Assembly (NCBI GenBank): GCA_001897855.1
Contig: MKUO01000018.1
Location: forward strand, 403,603 to 467,602
Direction of reading: 5' to 3'
Length of the DNA: 64,000 bases
Origin: Bacteroidetes bacterium 43-93
GTDB taxonomy: Bacteria; Bacteroidota; Bacteroidia; Chitinophagales; Chitinophagaceae
Positions 18,013 through 26,657 of this stretch are shown here, one piece after another (the stretch's first letter is position 1; every line of letters starts with the position of its first letter). The position numbers and the translations under genes were made by a program. A model generated the notes under the pieces. The model was not told the origin of the DNA and searched no databases. It saw only the letters and a list, made by a program, of their open reading frames with translations.

Positions 18013-18564
18013 ATGGCCTTATTAAGATTCAGGGTGTACTGGGAAGATGACGACCTGGTATACAGGGATATAGAAATACGCCCGACTCAAACCTTACTGG
18101 AATTTCACAAAGCGATCATTTCGGCATACGAATTTGATGGCAAACACAGCGCGTCTTTCTTTGAAAGCAACGACCGATGGATACGCGGCAGAGAGTTCAA
18201 TTCAGAAGTGCTGGTTAATAAGAAAGATGCCCCCGCACTTTCTATGATGCGCACACCGATCAATGCTCTTGTGTCTGCACCCGACCAGAAATTCGTGTAT
18301 GAATATGACCCGGTGAAAAAATGGACTTTTCTTGTAGAGCTGATTGGCGTGAGCAAGGATGAAGACCCTAAACGTACCTATCCTTATGTATTCCGCAAAG
18401 AAGGAGTAGCACCTGCGCAATATGGCGTGAAGGGTGTGAACCTGGATAAACTGCTGGAAGTAGAAGAAAAGTATGACCTGGGGGCTGATGAAATGGCGGA
18501 AGGCTTTGGCAACGAAGGCGAAGGTGGTGAGAGTACGGAAGGTGGGGAAGAAAGCTTCGACTAA
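18013..18564 (+). CDS. Plasmid pRiA4b ORF-3-like domain protein
   Basis: This 183-residue protein has unknown function. Residues about 3-135 resemble the pRiA4b ORF-3 fold: FRVYWEDDDLVYRDIEI at the start and the FVYEYDPVKKWTFLVELIG strand pair (94-112) match that family. The C-terminus is a low-complexity tail rich in Gly, Glu and Ser (about 160-183). The gene lies 51 bases upstream of miaA on the same strand. Despite its mobile-element name, nothing mobile surrounds it. Confidence 0.65.
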   Translation: MALLRFRVYWEDDDLVYRDIEIRPTQTLLEFHKAIISAYEFDGKHSASFFESNDRWIRGREFNSEVLVNKKDAPALSMMRTPINALVSAPDQKFVYEYDPVKKWTFLVELIGVSKDEDPKRTYPYVFRKEGVAPAQYGVKGVNLDKLLEVEEKYDLGADEMAEGFGNEGEGGESTEGGEESFD

Positions 18565-18615
18565 TTGCGGCATAGTTATTTGGAACATAGGCTGCCGGCC
18601 AATAAATCATAACCA

Positions 18616-19518
18616 TTGTCTCGTACCGTATACGTTATAGCAGGGCCTACAGCGGTAGGTAAAACAGCTATTGCCCTAGCCCTTGCCCAAAAACTGGGTA
18701 CGGACATCATATCGGCAGATAGCAGGCAATGTTATAAAGAAATGACCATTGGCACTGCCAAGCCATCTGCAGCAGAACTATCTACAGTTAATCATCATTT
18801 TATAGATGAATTCTCGGTGGTTAACCATATCACCGCCGCCAATTTTGAAAAGCTGGCTTTAGGCTACCTCGAGGAAATATTTCAGCATCATGATACTGCC
18901 GTAGTGTGCGGCGGTACCGGCCTTTATATAAAGGCGCTATGCGAAGGGCTGGATGAGATGCCCGAAGTAAATGACGAAGTAGTTGCGGATGTGCAGGCCC
19001 AATACGAGGCACAGGGGCTACCCTGGCTGCAGCAGGCGGTGCATGAAGAAGATCCCGAATTTTACCGTGTAGGGGAGACAGAAAACCCTGCAAGACTATT
19101 AAGGGCACTTAGTTTTATCCGCTCAACCCGTGTAAGCATTACCAATTTTAAAACAGGGACCAGGAAATCCAGGGATTTTAGGATCATTAAAATAGGATTG
19201 GAATTACCACGCGAAGTATTATACAAACGCATAGACCTGCGAGTGGATGCTATGATGGCTGCCGGCCTGCTGGACGAAGTAAAAGAATTATATCCGCTCC
19301 GCCGCCTTAAAAACCTGCAAACAGTTGGCTATAGCGAGCTGTTTCATTACATAGACCAGCAGATGTCGCTCAGCGAAGCGATAGACAAGATCAAACAGCA
19401 TACCCGCAATTACGCCAAACGGCAAATGACCTGGTTTAGAAAAGATAAAGAGATGCACTGGCTGCGTGCAGATGATGAGGATGTCATCAGTAAGATATTA
19501 TCTGTTACTCTTTTTTGA
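18616..19518 (+). CDS. miaA: tRNA dimethylallyltransferase
   Basis: The enzyme adds a dimethylallyl group to A37 of tRNAs that read codons beginning with U, using DMAPP from the MEP pathway. The protein is 300 residues. The P-loop is GPTAVGKTA (9-17), followed by DSRQCYKEMTIGTAKPS, CGGTGLYIKAL and the tRNA-contacting NYAKRQMTWFRKD near the C-terminus. Translation starts at TTG 18616; the motif spacing rules out a later start. Confidence 0.94.
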   Translation: MSRTVYVIAGPTAVGKTAIALALAQKLGTDIISADSRQCYKEMTIGTAKPSAAELSTVNHHFIDEFSVVNHITAANFEKLALGYLEEIFQHHDTAVVCGGTGLYIKALCEGLDEMPEVNDEVVADVQAQYEAQGLPWLQQAVHEEDPEFYRVGETENPARLLRALSFIRSTRVSITNFKTGTRKSRDFRIIKIGLELPREVLYKRIDLRVDAMMAAGLLDEVKELYPLRRLKNLQTVGYSELFHYIDQQMSLSEAIDKIKQHTRNYAKRQMTWFRKDKEMHWLRADDEDVISKILSVTLF

Positions 19519-19604
19519 TAGCCGAACTCCTAATTACAATATAGCTGGTTAAACCGATTGCTTAAGCACTTCCTGTAGTGTAACAATATTTTTTACAATA
19601 AAAG

Positions 19605-19625
19605 GTACTATGCAATACATAGTAC
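19605..19625. promoter_or_regulatory. Palindromic operator in the PadR promoter
   Basis: A perfect inverted repeat with arms GTACTATG and CATAGTAC and a 5-base spacer ends 11 bases before the -7 box at 19637. It therefore covers the -33 region of the PadR-PspC promoter, where a repressor would block polymerase. Autoregulation by the downstream PadR protein is the natural inference. Confidence 0.65.
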
Positions 19626-19636
19626 TATAATTTTCC

Positions 19637-19644
19637 TATATTTG
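19637..19644 (+). promoter_or_regulatory. -7 promoter element of the padR-pspC operon
   Basis: TATATTTG matches the Bacteroidota -7 consensus TAnnTTTG exactly. It lies 18 bases before the padR ATG and just downstream of the palindromic operator. Confidence 0.6.
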
Positions 19645-19662
19645 TATTGCAAAGAGGCAGAT

Positions 19663-19995
19663 ATGAACATTGAGAATACAGAATCGCAAATGAAAAAGGG
19701 GTTGCTGGAGTTTTGCATATTGGGCATCATCAAAAAGCAAAACGAAGCATACCCCAGTGATATATTAGAGCAGTTGAAAGGGGCTAAGCTGGTAGTGCTG
19801 GAGGGGACATTATATCCCTTACTTACCAGGCTAAAGAATGCAGCGATATTAACTTATCGCTGGGAAGAATCCATAGCAGGGCCGCCTAGAAAGTATTATA
19901 CACTTACGCAACAGGGCGAGTCAGTATATCAGCAATTGAAAAAAAGCTGGGAAGACCTAAGTAATTCAGTAAATCATTTAACCAAAACCATATAA
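19663..19995 (+). CDS. PadR-family transcriptional regulator
   Basis: This 110-residue winged-helix repressor is of the short PadR s2 type. The core motif LEFCILGIIKKQNEAYPSDILEQL is followed by the wing EGTLYPLLTRLK and by GPPRKYYTLTQQG, which is diagnostic. The ATG at 19663 was chosen over an upstream TTG because it leaves the -7 box outside the gene. It is 11 bases upstream of the PspC gene, a pairing common in Bacteroidota, where it usually controls envelope-stress or resistance membrane proteins. Confidence 0.88.
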   Translation: MNIENTESQMKKGLLEFCILGIIKKQNEAYPSDILEQLKGAKLVVLEGTLYPLLTRLKNAAILTYRWEESIAGPPRKYYTLTQQGESVYQQLKKSWEDLSNSVNHLTKTI

Positions 19996-20006
19996 AACAA
20001 TTTTTT

Positions 20007-20690
20007 ATGCAACGCATCATACAGATAAATATAGCCGGACAGGTGATACCAATAGAGGAAGATGCCTACCAGATATTAAAAAACTATCTGACCACGCTGG
20101 AACGCCAGTTTATGAAAGAGCAGGGTGGCGACGAGATCATCATGGATATAGAAGACCGTATAGCAGAGTTATTTATTACACGCATGAACAGCGGCGCACC
20201 TGCCATTGACAAGGCAGATGTGCAAAAAGTGATGGAGACACTGGGCGCCCCTAATGAACTGAACGATGCTACGCGCAATACGGGCAGCTCTGCCAATTAT
20301 AATACAGGTGGTTACGCACCCTATAATAGTGCACCATCGGCATACAGCCCGCAATACGAAACGCGCAGGCTATACCGCAATACCAATGATAAGGTGCTGG
20401 GTGGTGTGTGCAGTGGTGTGGCAGCCTATTTCGATATCGACCCGGTGATCGTACGCCTGGTATTTGCCGGCCTGTTCCTTGCAGCGGGTATAGGCTTGCT
20501 TACTTATATACTGGCATGGATCATTATACCGGCAGCAAAGACGCCTTACGAAATGCAGGCTATGACGGGAGGAACACCCATGAACTTTCATACCATACAA
20601 AGAAATGTAACCGAAGAAATGCAGGACCTGAAACGCCGTGGCGAGCAAATGAGCCGCGACCTGCAGGATTTCTTCAGCAAAAAGAAGTAA
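20007..20690 (+). CDS. PspC-domain membrane protein
   Basis: This is a 227-residue protein with three parts. Residues 1-95 are a soluble helical region (QKVMETLGAPNEL). Residues about 119-175 are a PspC domain with one conserved amphipathic stretch and two close membrane helices (DKVLGGVCSGVAAYFDIDP...LTYILAWIIIPA). A basic, possibly coiled C-terminal tail of about 35 residues follows. PspC proteins act in envelope-stress signalling. It is co-transcribed with the PadR gene. The exact signal is unknown. Confidence 0.85.
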   Translation: MQRIIQINIAGQVIPIEEDAYQILKNYLTTLERQFMKEQGGDEIIMDIEDRIAELFITRMNSGAPAIDKADVQKVMETLGAPNELNDATRNTGSSANYNTGGYAPYNSAPSAYSPQYETRRLYRNTNDKVLGGVCSGVAAYFDIDPVIVRLVFAGLFLAAGIGLLTYILAWIIIPAAKTPYEMQAMTGGTPMNFHTIQRNVTEEMQDLKRRGEQMSRDLQDFFSKKK

Positions 20691-20736
20691 AGCGCGGTTT
20701 TTTCTAAAACCGGATTATTACCCAAATGACAAGTGA

Positions 20737-20760
20737 AAGCCCGCATCTTAGTGCGGGCTT
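20737..20760. terminator. Terminator after the PspC gene
   Basis: A 9-base-pair hairpin, AAGCCCGCA / TGCGGGCTT with a 6-base loop, is followed by CCTTTTT. It lies 46 bases after the PspC stop. Confidence 0.85.
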
Positions 20761-20785
20761 CCTTTTTATGATGCAGTTTGCAGCA

Positions 20786-20959
20786 TCAGGCTGCAGCAGA
20801 TCTTCTTCTGTAAAACGACAGTATCATAATGCCTACACCAATACCCATGCTAATGCCGCGGACAAAATCCGTCATAAGATAATAATGGTTGAAAATAGCG
20901 CTGCCTGAAATAATAAGCAGGCCTGCGGCCAGCAACAAACTCTTTTTTCTCTTTATCAT
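20786..20959 (-). CDS. Small membrane protein, 57 residues
   Basis: This short gene reads MIKRKKSLLLAAGLLIISGS at its N-terminus, with two hydrophobic segments (about 7-23 and 33-49) and a basic Arg-Arg-Arg tail. It lies four bases after the next small gene upstream on the same strand, so the two look co-transcribed. Homology was not recognised. The support is the positive-inside charge pattern, the tight spacing and the absence of any gene on the other strand. Confidence 0.55.
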   Translation of the reverse strand: MIKRKKSLLLAAGLLIISGSAIFNHYYLMTDFVRGISMGIGVGIMILSFYRRRSAAA

Positions 20960-20962
20960 GTA

Positions 20963-21124
20963 TCAGGAATGTTTAATGAGGCGGATGATCATTACAATGA
21001 GGCCAATGAGGAATACGAACAGCGAAATACGGTTCATACCATGCATCATTTTGATGTTTACATTGGTAGGATCGTTGGGATCTCTTTTACGTATGTAAAA
21101 ATATGTTAGTATCTGGCGCCACAT
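20963..21124 (-). CDS. Small membrane protein, 53 residues (DUF6728-like)
   Basis: The N-terminus reads MWRQILTYFYIRKRDPNDPT, followed by a Met-rich linker and one membrane helix (about 34-50). The RKRDPNDPTN segment followed by a single helix resembles a short Bacteroidota family that I recall as DUF6728, stated from memory and not checked. It is the first of two small genes on the minus strand, upstream of the tRNA and transcribed away from it. Confidence 0.55.
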   Translation of the reverse strand: MWRQILTYFYIRKRDPNDPTNVNIKMMHGMNRISLFVFLIGLIVMIIRLIKHS

Positions 21125-21186
21125 GACCAATAAATTTTACCTTATTAAAGGTATCAACAAATTTGGATAAATAGCGTTAAGAAAAG

Positions 21187-21194
21187 TATATTTG
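21187..21194 (+). promoter_or_regulatory. -7 element of the tRNA-Ala promoter
   Basis: TATATTTG fits TAnnTTTG, with TTTG at 21162-21165 as a -33 candidate 21 bases upstream. It places transcription start a few bases before the tRNA. Confidence 0.6.
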
Positions 21195-21203
21195 CAGCCC
21201 ATT

Positions 21204-21277
<74 letters not shown>

Positions 21278-21284
21278 CAGCTTT

Positions 21285-21308
21285 AAGTCGCCGAAAGGCG
21301 GCTTTTTT
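21285..21308. terminator. Terminator after tRNA-Ala
   Basis: AAGTCGCC-GAAA-GGCGGCTT followed by a T run forms an 8-base-pair hairpin with one G-T pair. It lies 7 bases after the tRNA and also next to the end of the convergent gene at 21313. Confidence 0.85.
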
Positions 21309-21312
21309 GTTA

Positions 21313-21708
21313 TCAGGATTTCGTCCGGCTTTTATACAAATCTGTCAAACGGCAGGGAATATCCAGGTCTTCAGATAAATAATAAATAGAGCATACGCGA
21401 TGGTATCCATCTGCAATTATTAGTTTTTCTGCTCTTACCAACAAAACAGGCGATAACTGCTCACCTTTCTTTACTTTCTGAATATTCTCTTTGACATGAA
21501 TATTGTCTGCCGGCAGCAGTGGTAATCCACTTGCGCGAAGAATATCCTTAGCCTTTTTCATTACGGTTTTGCATTGCATCAGATTTTTTACAGTCAATTC
21601 AGATACCTTCTCAGGATATAAAAGCTCCAGATAGTCTTGCGCAGCAGGATAGTTACCCGGCCGGGGATCGTCAAGCCATATTTTTTTATTTTTCCCGGTC
21701 TTTGCCAT
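21313..21708 (-). CDS. ParB/Srx-like N-terminal domain protein
   Basis: This is a 131-residue protein of unknown function. The second half (about 80-125) resembles a ParB N-terminal or sulfiredoxin-like fold: GEQLSPVLLVRAEKLIIADG then YHRVCSIYYLSED, where the G-x-H-R stretch corresponds to the ParB GxxR(R) nucleotide-binding segment. The first half is basic (KTGKNKKIWLDD). It is unlikely to be a partition protein, given its size and lack of a helix-turn-helix. No partner gene is evident. Confidence 0.6.
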   Translation of the reverse strand: MAKTGKNKKIWLDDPRPGNYPAAQDYLELLYPEKVSELTVKNLMQCKTVMKKAKDILRASGLPLLPADNIHVKENIQKVKKGEQLSPVLLVRAEKLIIADGYHRVCSIYYLSEDLDIPCRLTDLYKSRTKS

Positions 21709-21796
21709 AGAATAGATTCTGTCCTGAATTTACAAAATGCAAAACATGATAGTGCTAGCTAACACGAAATATGACACAACTTCCATTCAGGCACCA

Positions 21797-22495
21797 TTAC
21801 TGCGCAACCTTTTCAAAAGCCTCCAGGTATCGTTGGATGTACTGCTCCTTTTCCTTTCTCTTATACTGCATAATATATCTTGGATGCTCGAGGAAGATGA
21901 TCTGTTTGAAAAACTGATGCTTCTCATTAATGCGTTCAAACACAGCCTTATTCTTTCCTGTACCCAGGCAAAAACAGGTGTCGGTATAACCGCCTATGTT
22001 GATAAGTGATTGTATATGCGTTACGAGTATTGGCATTAAGGTATCTAACAATGGTTTACTATCGTAATAGTTATAGTTTACCTCCTTGCCATTAGGCTGC
22101 AGATAGGTAAGCCCCAGCGGGCAAATGGAATGGATGAAAAAGGATTTATAGAAAGGAACTACACCACCAAACGCATCTATCATTTCATAAACAAAAATCG
22201 ATGACAGCTCGGTAACCAACGGCTTGTTGTAAGGTATACCACACTTATCAACCAGCCTTACAGGATCGGTAAACGGTACCCCGGTAAGCCCCGCACCAAA
22301 TCGCCCGGGGTTAATGCCTAGTACCAGGTGGCGTTTGCTTTTATCGCTATAATATTTGTTATAGAAACGATCTGCTATTTTCAATACACTTGCATCTTCC
22401 TTAAAAGGATTCATGGCCCTGACATCAGGCATATCTATCTGCAAATCCAGGAGCCTGTTATAGCTATTAATCTTTTGCGCAAAACTGTTCAACAT
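21797..22495 (-). CDS. SMUG2-like (DUF4918) DNA glycosylase family protein
   Basis: This is a 232-residue member of the uracil-DNA glycosylase superfamily, probably removing uracil or related damaged bases from DNA. The active-site loop is LGINPGRFGAG (59-69), and the second motif HPRYIMQY begins at His204. These spacings fit the SMUG2/DUF4918 group that I know from Bacteroidota. The stop of the TonB-receptor gene upstream is 10 bases away on the same strand, but functional linkage is unlikely. Confidence 0.72.
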   Translation of the reverse strand: MLNSFAQKINSYNRLLDLQIDMPDVRAMNPFKEDASVLKIADRFYNKYYSDKSKRHLVLGINPGRFGAGLTGVPFTDPVRLVDKCGIPYNKPLVTELSSIFVYEMIDAFGGVVPFYKSFFIHSICPLGLTYLQPNGKEVNYNYYDSKPLLDTLMPILVTHIQSLINIGGYTDTCFCLGTGKNKAVFERINEKHQFFKQIIFLEHPRYIMQYKRKEKEQYIQRYLEAFEKVAQ

Positions 22496-22505
22496 ACTTC
22501 ATCCC

Positions 22506-24686
22506 TTACAGCTTCCACCGTAGCGACAGGTTGATGACACGGCCATCTATTGGCGCCCACAATGGTTTAAATTGAGGGTTAGCAATACTGCCTGTGTACA
22601 GCGATTCTACCCTGCTCATCCTGTAATCTAGTATGTTTTCTGCATTTAGCACAATAGAAATATGCTCACCGATATTGTACTGCACCATCGCGGCCATAAA
22701 AAAGTAGCCAGGTGTCATTGTTGCATCATAACGGTATTGCGCCCCTACGTAAGAGCCCTCTATCCCGGCCCTGAATTTTTTGGAGAACTGTTTCGCAACA
22801 ATACATGCACCGCGGTTTTTAGGTGTGAGGGGAATAAAATTGTTAACAGGCAAGTAGGTATAGCGGGCATCTGTAAATGTGTAGCCAAAATACAGTTCCC
22901 AATCATTTATGTCCAGTTTGGCATAAGTATCAAATCCTCTACTTACTACCGGGCCGCTCGCATTAGCGAGTGTAACCATACCATCCGTTGCCTGGTTGAA
23001 CAAAATAGGCTGATAAATATCGGTAAGGAAAAAAGCCTGGTTGATGAATAAAGAAGTCTCGCCCCATTTCTTTTTAAAGTTCACCTCGGCATTATATCCA
23101 TACGAAATTTCCGGTTTGAGGTCTGCACCAATAGGTTCTAATTGCAGGACACTATAGTCAATATTTTGAGGCACTAAAGGATTAGGTGTTTTGTACCCCA
23201 TACCAAAACCACCTCTTACAGCCCATACATCGCTGAAGCGATGGAACAAAGCTATCCTTGGCAGTACAAATAATCCGTATCGGTTGTGCACATCAAAACG
23301 GATACCTGTTTCAATAGTTGTCTTTTTTATATGCGCATCAAACTGGCCAAATGCGCCGACCGTGGTATTGCTGAACGACTGCAGATGTGCCGTATCGGGG
23401 AAGCTGGTTTTGTAATTATCCCCCGTAACATTCACTCCGCCAACAAAATCGTTTTTGCGAACAGGTACAAATACAGAAGCCTCATTGTAAAAACTTAGCT
23501 GCCTGCCATTTACAGAGTAAGTATTGGTTTGTACATCCCTGTTAAAATTGCTAAGGTTGCCCTTCACAGTAAGCTTTACGCTATCAAAATAATGCTCTAC
23601 AAAATACTCTCCCGTATTCCTTTGGGTTTGGTTAGCTTCGAAGTATTGGTGTATGTTGTCTTGCTTGTTTTGCAATACCTGCATGTCGCCACCTTTACGG
23701 TCGTCGAACGAACCATTGTACCCAACAGATATAATAGTATGCGTTGAAGGATAAAAGAAAATACGCGGATGTACTACAAAGGTGTTGAACTGTGGCACAT
23801 CGCTCAGGCCATCTTTGTTTACATCTACTGCCTGCTGGTTGGTATAGCCGGCAAATATGTTATACCCAATCTTATCATTTCGCCGGGCAGCGTATACATT
23901 CACATTACCTTCTTTCAGTGATGTATAGTTAACCAGCGCATCCAGTTCCTGTTTGAAAGTTGGTCGTTTCGATATCAGGTTGATCAATCCGCCTATGGCA
24001 CCACCACCATATAATGTACTGGCAGAACCTTTTATCAGCTCTATCTGTTTCAGATCCAGCGGTGGTATCGTCATGATACCGAAACCACCTGAAAAGCCAT
24101 CGTATAATGGCATACCATCCCGTAATATCTGCGTGTACTTACCGCCGAGCCCTTGTATGCGTACATTACTGTTGCCCGATGTTGCAGAAGACTGCTGCAC
24201 CTGCACACCGCTCACATCTCCTAATATACTACCTATATTTCCGGGCTTGATGGCAGCTTCTTCTTTCATCTCTTCCAGGCCCAGCACTTCCACTTTAGAA
24301 GGGCTGTTCTCTATAGACTCATTATTTCTTGTAGATGCAAGTACTGTTACTTCTTCCAGGTCATTGTCAGTAGATTTTAAAAAGATGGACAATTCGCCTG
24401 CACCATTTGCCTGAACAGTAGTATCCATACTTTCATATCCCGTTAATGAAATATGCAACTTATTGGGGCCGGCCGGTAAGGTTACGGTGGCGCCACCAAC
24501 ATCGTCTGTGCTACCCAGCCAGTTATTATTACTGCTGATGATTACCAGCTCTAGGGGTTCATGCGTTTTGGCATCACTAACCTTTACCTTCAGTTTATCC
24601 TGCGCATGGCTTGTAATTGCTGCGCATAGCATTAAAATGGTGAGACTGAATTTCATTGATCGATTATAAAAAGCTTTCGTTTTCAC
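22506..24686 (-). CDS. TonB-dependent outer-membrane receptor
   Basis: This 726-residue receptor carries a signal peptide best seen from Met11 (MKFSLTILMLCAAITSHAQ), a carboxypeptidase-like regulatory domain (about 31-105), a plug (about 118-230: NSPSKVEVLGLEEM, VQQSSATSGNSNVRIQGLGG) and a 22-strand-type barrel ending in aromatic WKL. The start may be Met11 (base 24656). It is the last gene of a five-gene unit with a PepSY protein, a YncE-like propeller and a two-component system, which points to import of a metal complex or similar ligand. The substrate is not readable. Confidence 0.9.
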   Translation of the reverse strand: MKTKAFYNRSMKFSLTILMLCAAITSHAQDKLKVKVSDAKTHEPLELVIISSNNNWLGSTDDVGGATVTLPAGPNKLHISLTGYESMDTTVQANGAGELSIFLKSTDNDLEEVTVLASTRNNESIENSPSKVEVLGLEEMKEEAAIKPGNIGSILGDVSGVQVQQSSATSGNSNVRIQGLGGKYTQILRDGMPLYDGFSGGFGIMTIPPLDLKQIELIKGSASTLYGGGAIGGLINLISKRPTFKQELDALVNYTSLKEGNVNVYAARRNDKIGYNIFAGYTNQQAVDVNKDGLSDVPQFNTFVVHPRIFFYPSTHTIISVGYNGSFDDRKGGDMQVLQNKQDNIHQYFEANQTQRNTGEYFVEHYFDSVKLTVKGNLSNFNRDVQTNTYSVNGRQLSFYNEASVFVPVRKNDFVGGVNVTGDNYKTSFPDTAHLQSFSNTTVGAFGQFDAHIKKTTIETGIRFDVHNRYGLFVLPRIALFHRFSDVWAVRGGFGMGYKTPNPLVPQNIDYSVLQLEPIGADLKPEISYGYNAEVNFKKKWGETSLFINQAFFLTDIYQPILFNQATDGMVTLANASGPVVSRGFDTYAKLDINDWELYFGYTFTDARYTYLPVNNFIPLTPKNRGACIVAKQFSKKFRAGIEGSYVGAQYRYDATMTPGYFFMAAMVQYNIGEHISIVLNAENILDYRMSRVESLYTGSIANPQFKPLWAPIDGRVINLSLRWKL

Positions 24687-24717
24687 ATTGCAAACTAACA
24701 GCGCAAAACTGAATAAA

Positions 24718-25974
24718 TCAGGAAGGTTTGCGGAAGGTTACCACAAACACATGCATATCCTCTACAAATTTATACCCTATATTAAATCCTGCCATGTCGC
24801 ATATTTGCTTTGCTATGGTTAATCCCAAACCTGTACCTTCTTCTTTCGCCATCGGGTCGCGATAAAATCGCTGAAATAAATGTTGTTTATCTATAGCATG
24901 CAGGGAAGATGTGTTGGCAATTTCCAATCGTTCGTTTGTTAGTTTAATAAAGATGCCGCCTTCTTTTACATTATATCTTATCGCGTTATTTACCAGGTTG
25001 CCCACCAGTATCTCTGCCAGGTGCTGATGAAATAAAATTTTGGTTTCCTGCAGATCTGCTTCTATGTTCAGCGATCTTGCACCTGCCAGTTCTCTATATT
25101 CATAAACCTTATCCTTAACTATCTTACTCATTTCCACCTCTTCATCCAGCAAGAACTGCCTATGCTCCACTTTGGTAAGTAACAATAATGACTGATGCAA
25201 TTTCGATAACCGATTTACAGCCTTCTCTATATCTACGAGTGGTTGTGCATGTTGTTGCAGCAAAGCTTCGTCCTGTATCAGCATATCCAACCTGTTGCGC
25301 ATAATGGCAAGCGGCGTTTGTATCTCGTGCGCGGCATGGCCGGTAAACTCCTTCAACGACTGGTAATCATCCTGCGCACGCCGGGTCATCAGGGCAATAC
25401 TGCGATTCAGGAGCGTAAACTCATCGATCTCTGTTTCGGGGAATATTATTTCCTGCTTTTGCGCAATGCTGTAATTCTGTATTTTTTGAATGGTATTATA
25501 AAATGGCTGCCACAGCTTTCCTAATACAGCCCTGTTGATAAAATAACCCACCAGTAAAATGAGGGCTATCATCGCTATGGTTACAATAATAATTGCTTCC
25601 AGCAAATCTTCAGTCTCTTCAAGAGATTTGTTTACCGTAACTACATAGTTAGTACCATTAACATCTACATTGAATTGGATACTACGAAATGACTCATTGT
25701 GTTTTTGCCTGATAGTAATGTTCTTATAGGACGTCTTTTCTATTTTATCAGCTTGCGAATAACTGATGATCTGGTCTTTAGTATTGACGATCTCGGGCAA
25801 TGACCCATGAAGCCTGTTAAAAGTGCGGATCTCTTCTTTTTCGGAAACAAGCCCGCTATCTACCTGTCGCACCAATATATAATTGAGCACCAGGTAGAAT
25901 GTGCAGCTGCCAATAACGAAGATAACGATAGTGGCAAGGATATTTAGGCGGTTATATTTAGCGAACAGCTTCAC
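24718..25974 (-). CDS. Membrane sensor histidine kinase
   Basis: This 418-residue HK has a short periplasmic sensor: membrane helix 12-34, periplasmic region about 35-124, helix 126-148, then a HAMP-like linker. The phosphorylated His is His216 in HAAHEIQTP (213-221). ATPase motifs are the N box NLVNNAIRYN (326-335) and the G box GTGLGLTIAK (380-389). Its start overlaps the end of the response regulator by four bases (ATGA), so the two are translationally coupled. It probably senses a periplasmic condition relevant to the adjacent TonB receptor. Confidence 0.92.
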   Translation of the reverse strand: MKLFAKYNRLNILATIVIFVIGSCTFYLVLNYILVRQVDSGLVSEKEEIRTFNRLHGSLPEIVNTKDQIISYSQADKIEKTSYKNITIRQKHNESFRSIQFNVDVNGTNYVVTVNKSLEETEDLLEAIIIVTIAMIALILLVGYFINRAVLGKLWQPFYNTIQKIQNYSIAQKQEIIFPETEIDEFTLLNRSIALMTRRAQDDYQSLKEFTGHAAHEIQTPLAIMRNRLDMLIQDEALLQQHAQPLVDIEKAVNRLSKLHQSLLLLTKVEHRQFLLDEEVEMSKIVKDKVYEYRELAGARSLNIEADLQETKILFHQHLAEILVGNLVNNAIRYNVKEGGIFIKLTNERLEIANTSSLHAIDKQHLFQRFYRDPMAKEEGTGLGLTIAKQICDMAGFNIGYKFVEDMHVFVVTFRKPS

Positions 25975-26648
25975 TTGAGTGAGAATTTGTAGCCCATGCC
26001 ATACACACTATGTATATAATCACCAGCACCGGCCTGCACTAATTTCTTCCTTAGGTTTTTTATATGCGCATACATGAAATCATAATTATCTACCATATCC
26101 ATGTGATCGCCCCAGAGATATTCGGCTATGGCGCTTTTCGATAGCACCCTATTCTTGTTAATGATGAGGTACATCAGGAATTCGTATTCGGTACGAGTCA
26201 ATGTAATTTCCGTATCATTCACCATTACCCTTTGCGATTGTGCATCGATGCTGATCTCTTCAAAGCTGATGATATCATTCCCAAGCGCATTTTTACGGCG
26301 TACAATAGCTGCTATCCGCACGTTGAGCTCTGCAAGGTGAAAAGGCTTTGTGAGATAATCATCAGCGCCAAGTTGCAATCCGGTTATTTTATCATCCAAT
26401 TCGTTGCGCGCAGAAATAATAATAACACCATCCAGCTTATTTAGCTTTCGCAACACTTGCAGCAAGGTAAGCCCGTTACCACCGGGCAGCATAATATCCA
26501 GCACGATACAATCATACTGGTGCTCTTCTATTTTATTGAGCGCATCGGGATAGTTATCTACAGATTCTACCAGGTATTTATGAGCGCTTAAATACTCGGA
26601 CATACTCTTATTCAACGCAGGCTCGTCCTCTATGATAAGTATCTTCAT
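25971..26648 (-). CDS. OmpR/PhoB-type response regulator
   Basis: This 225-residue regulator has a receiver domain (1-115) with Asp51 in IVLDIMLPGG as phosphoacceptor, acidic Glu7-Asp8-Glu9 and the conserved Lys in GADDYLTKPF, followed by a winged-helix domain (130-225, LTRTEYEFLMYL). It is encoded directly upstream of its histidine kinase and nine bases downstream of the YncE-like gene. The most probable target is this operon or the TonB receptor. Confidence 0.93.
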   Translation of the reverse strand: MKILIIEDEPALNKSMSEYLSAHKYLVESVDNYPDALNKIEEHQYDCIVLDIMLPGGNGLTLLQVLRKLNKLDGVIIISARNELDDKITGLQLGADDYLTKPFHLAELNVRIAAIVRRKNALGNDIISFEEISIDAQSQRVMVNDTEITLTRTEYEFLMYLIINKNRVLSKSAIAEYLWGDHMDMVDNYDFMYAHIKNLRKKLVQAGAGDYIHSVYGMGYKFSLK

Positions 26649-26657
26649 TAATGATCT

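Noticed and set aside
18013..18564. Transposon or plasmid origin for the pRiA4b ORF-3-like gene
   Set aside because: No transposase, inverted repeats or change of base composition surround it; the name is historical.
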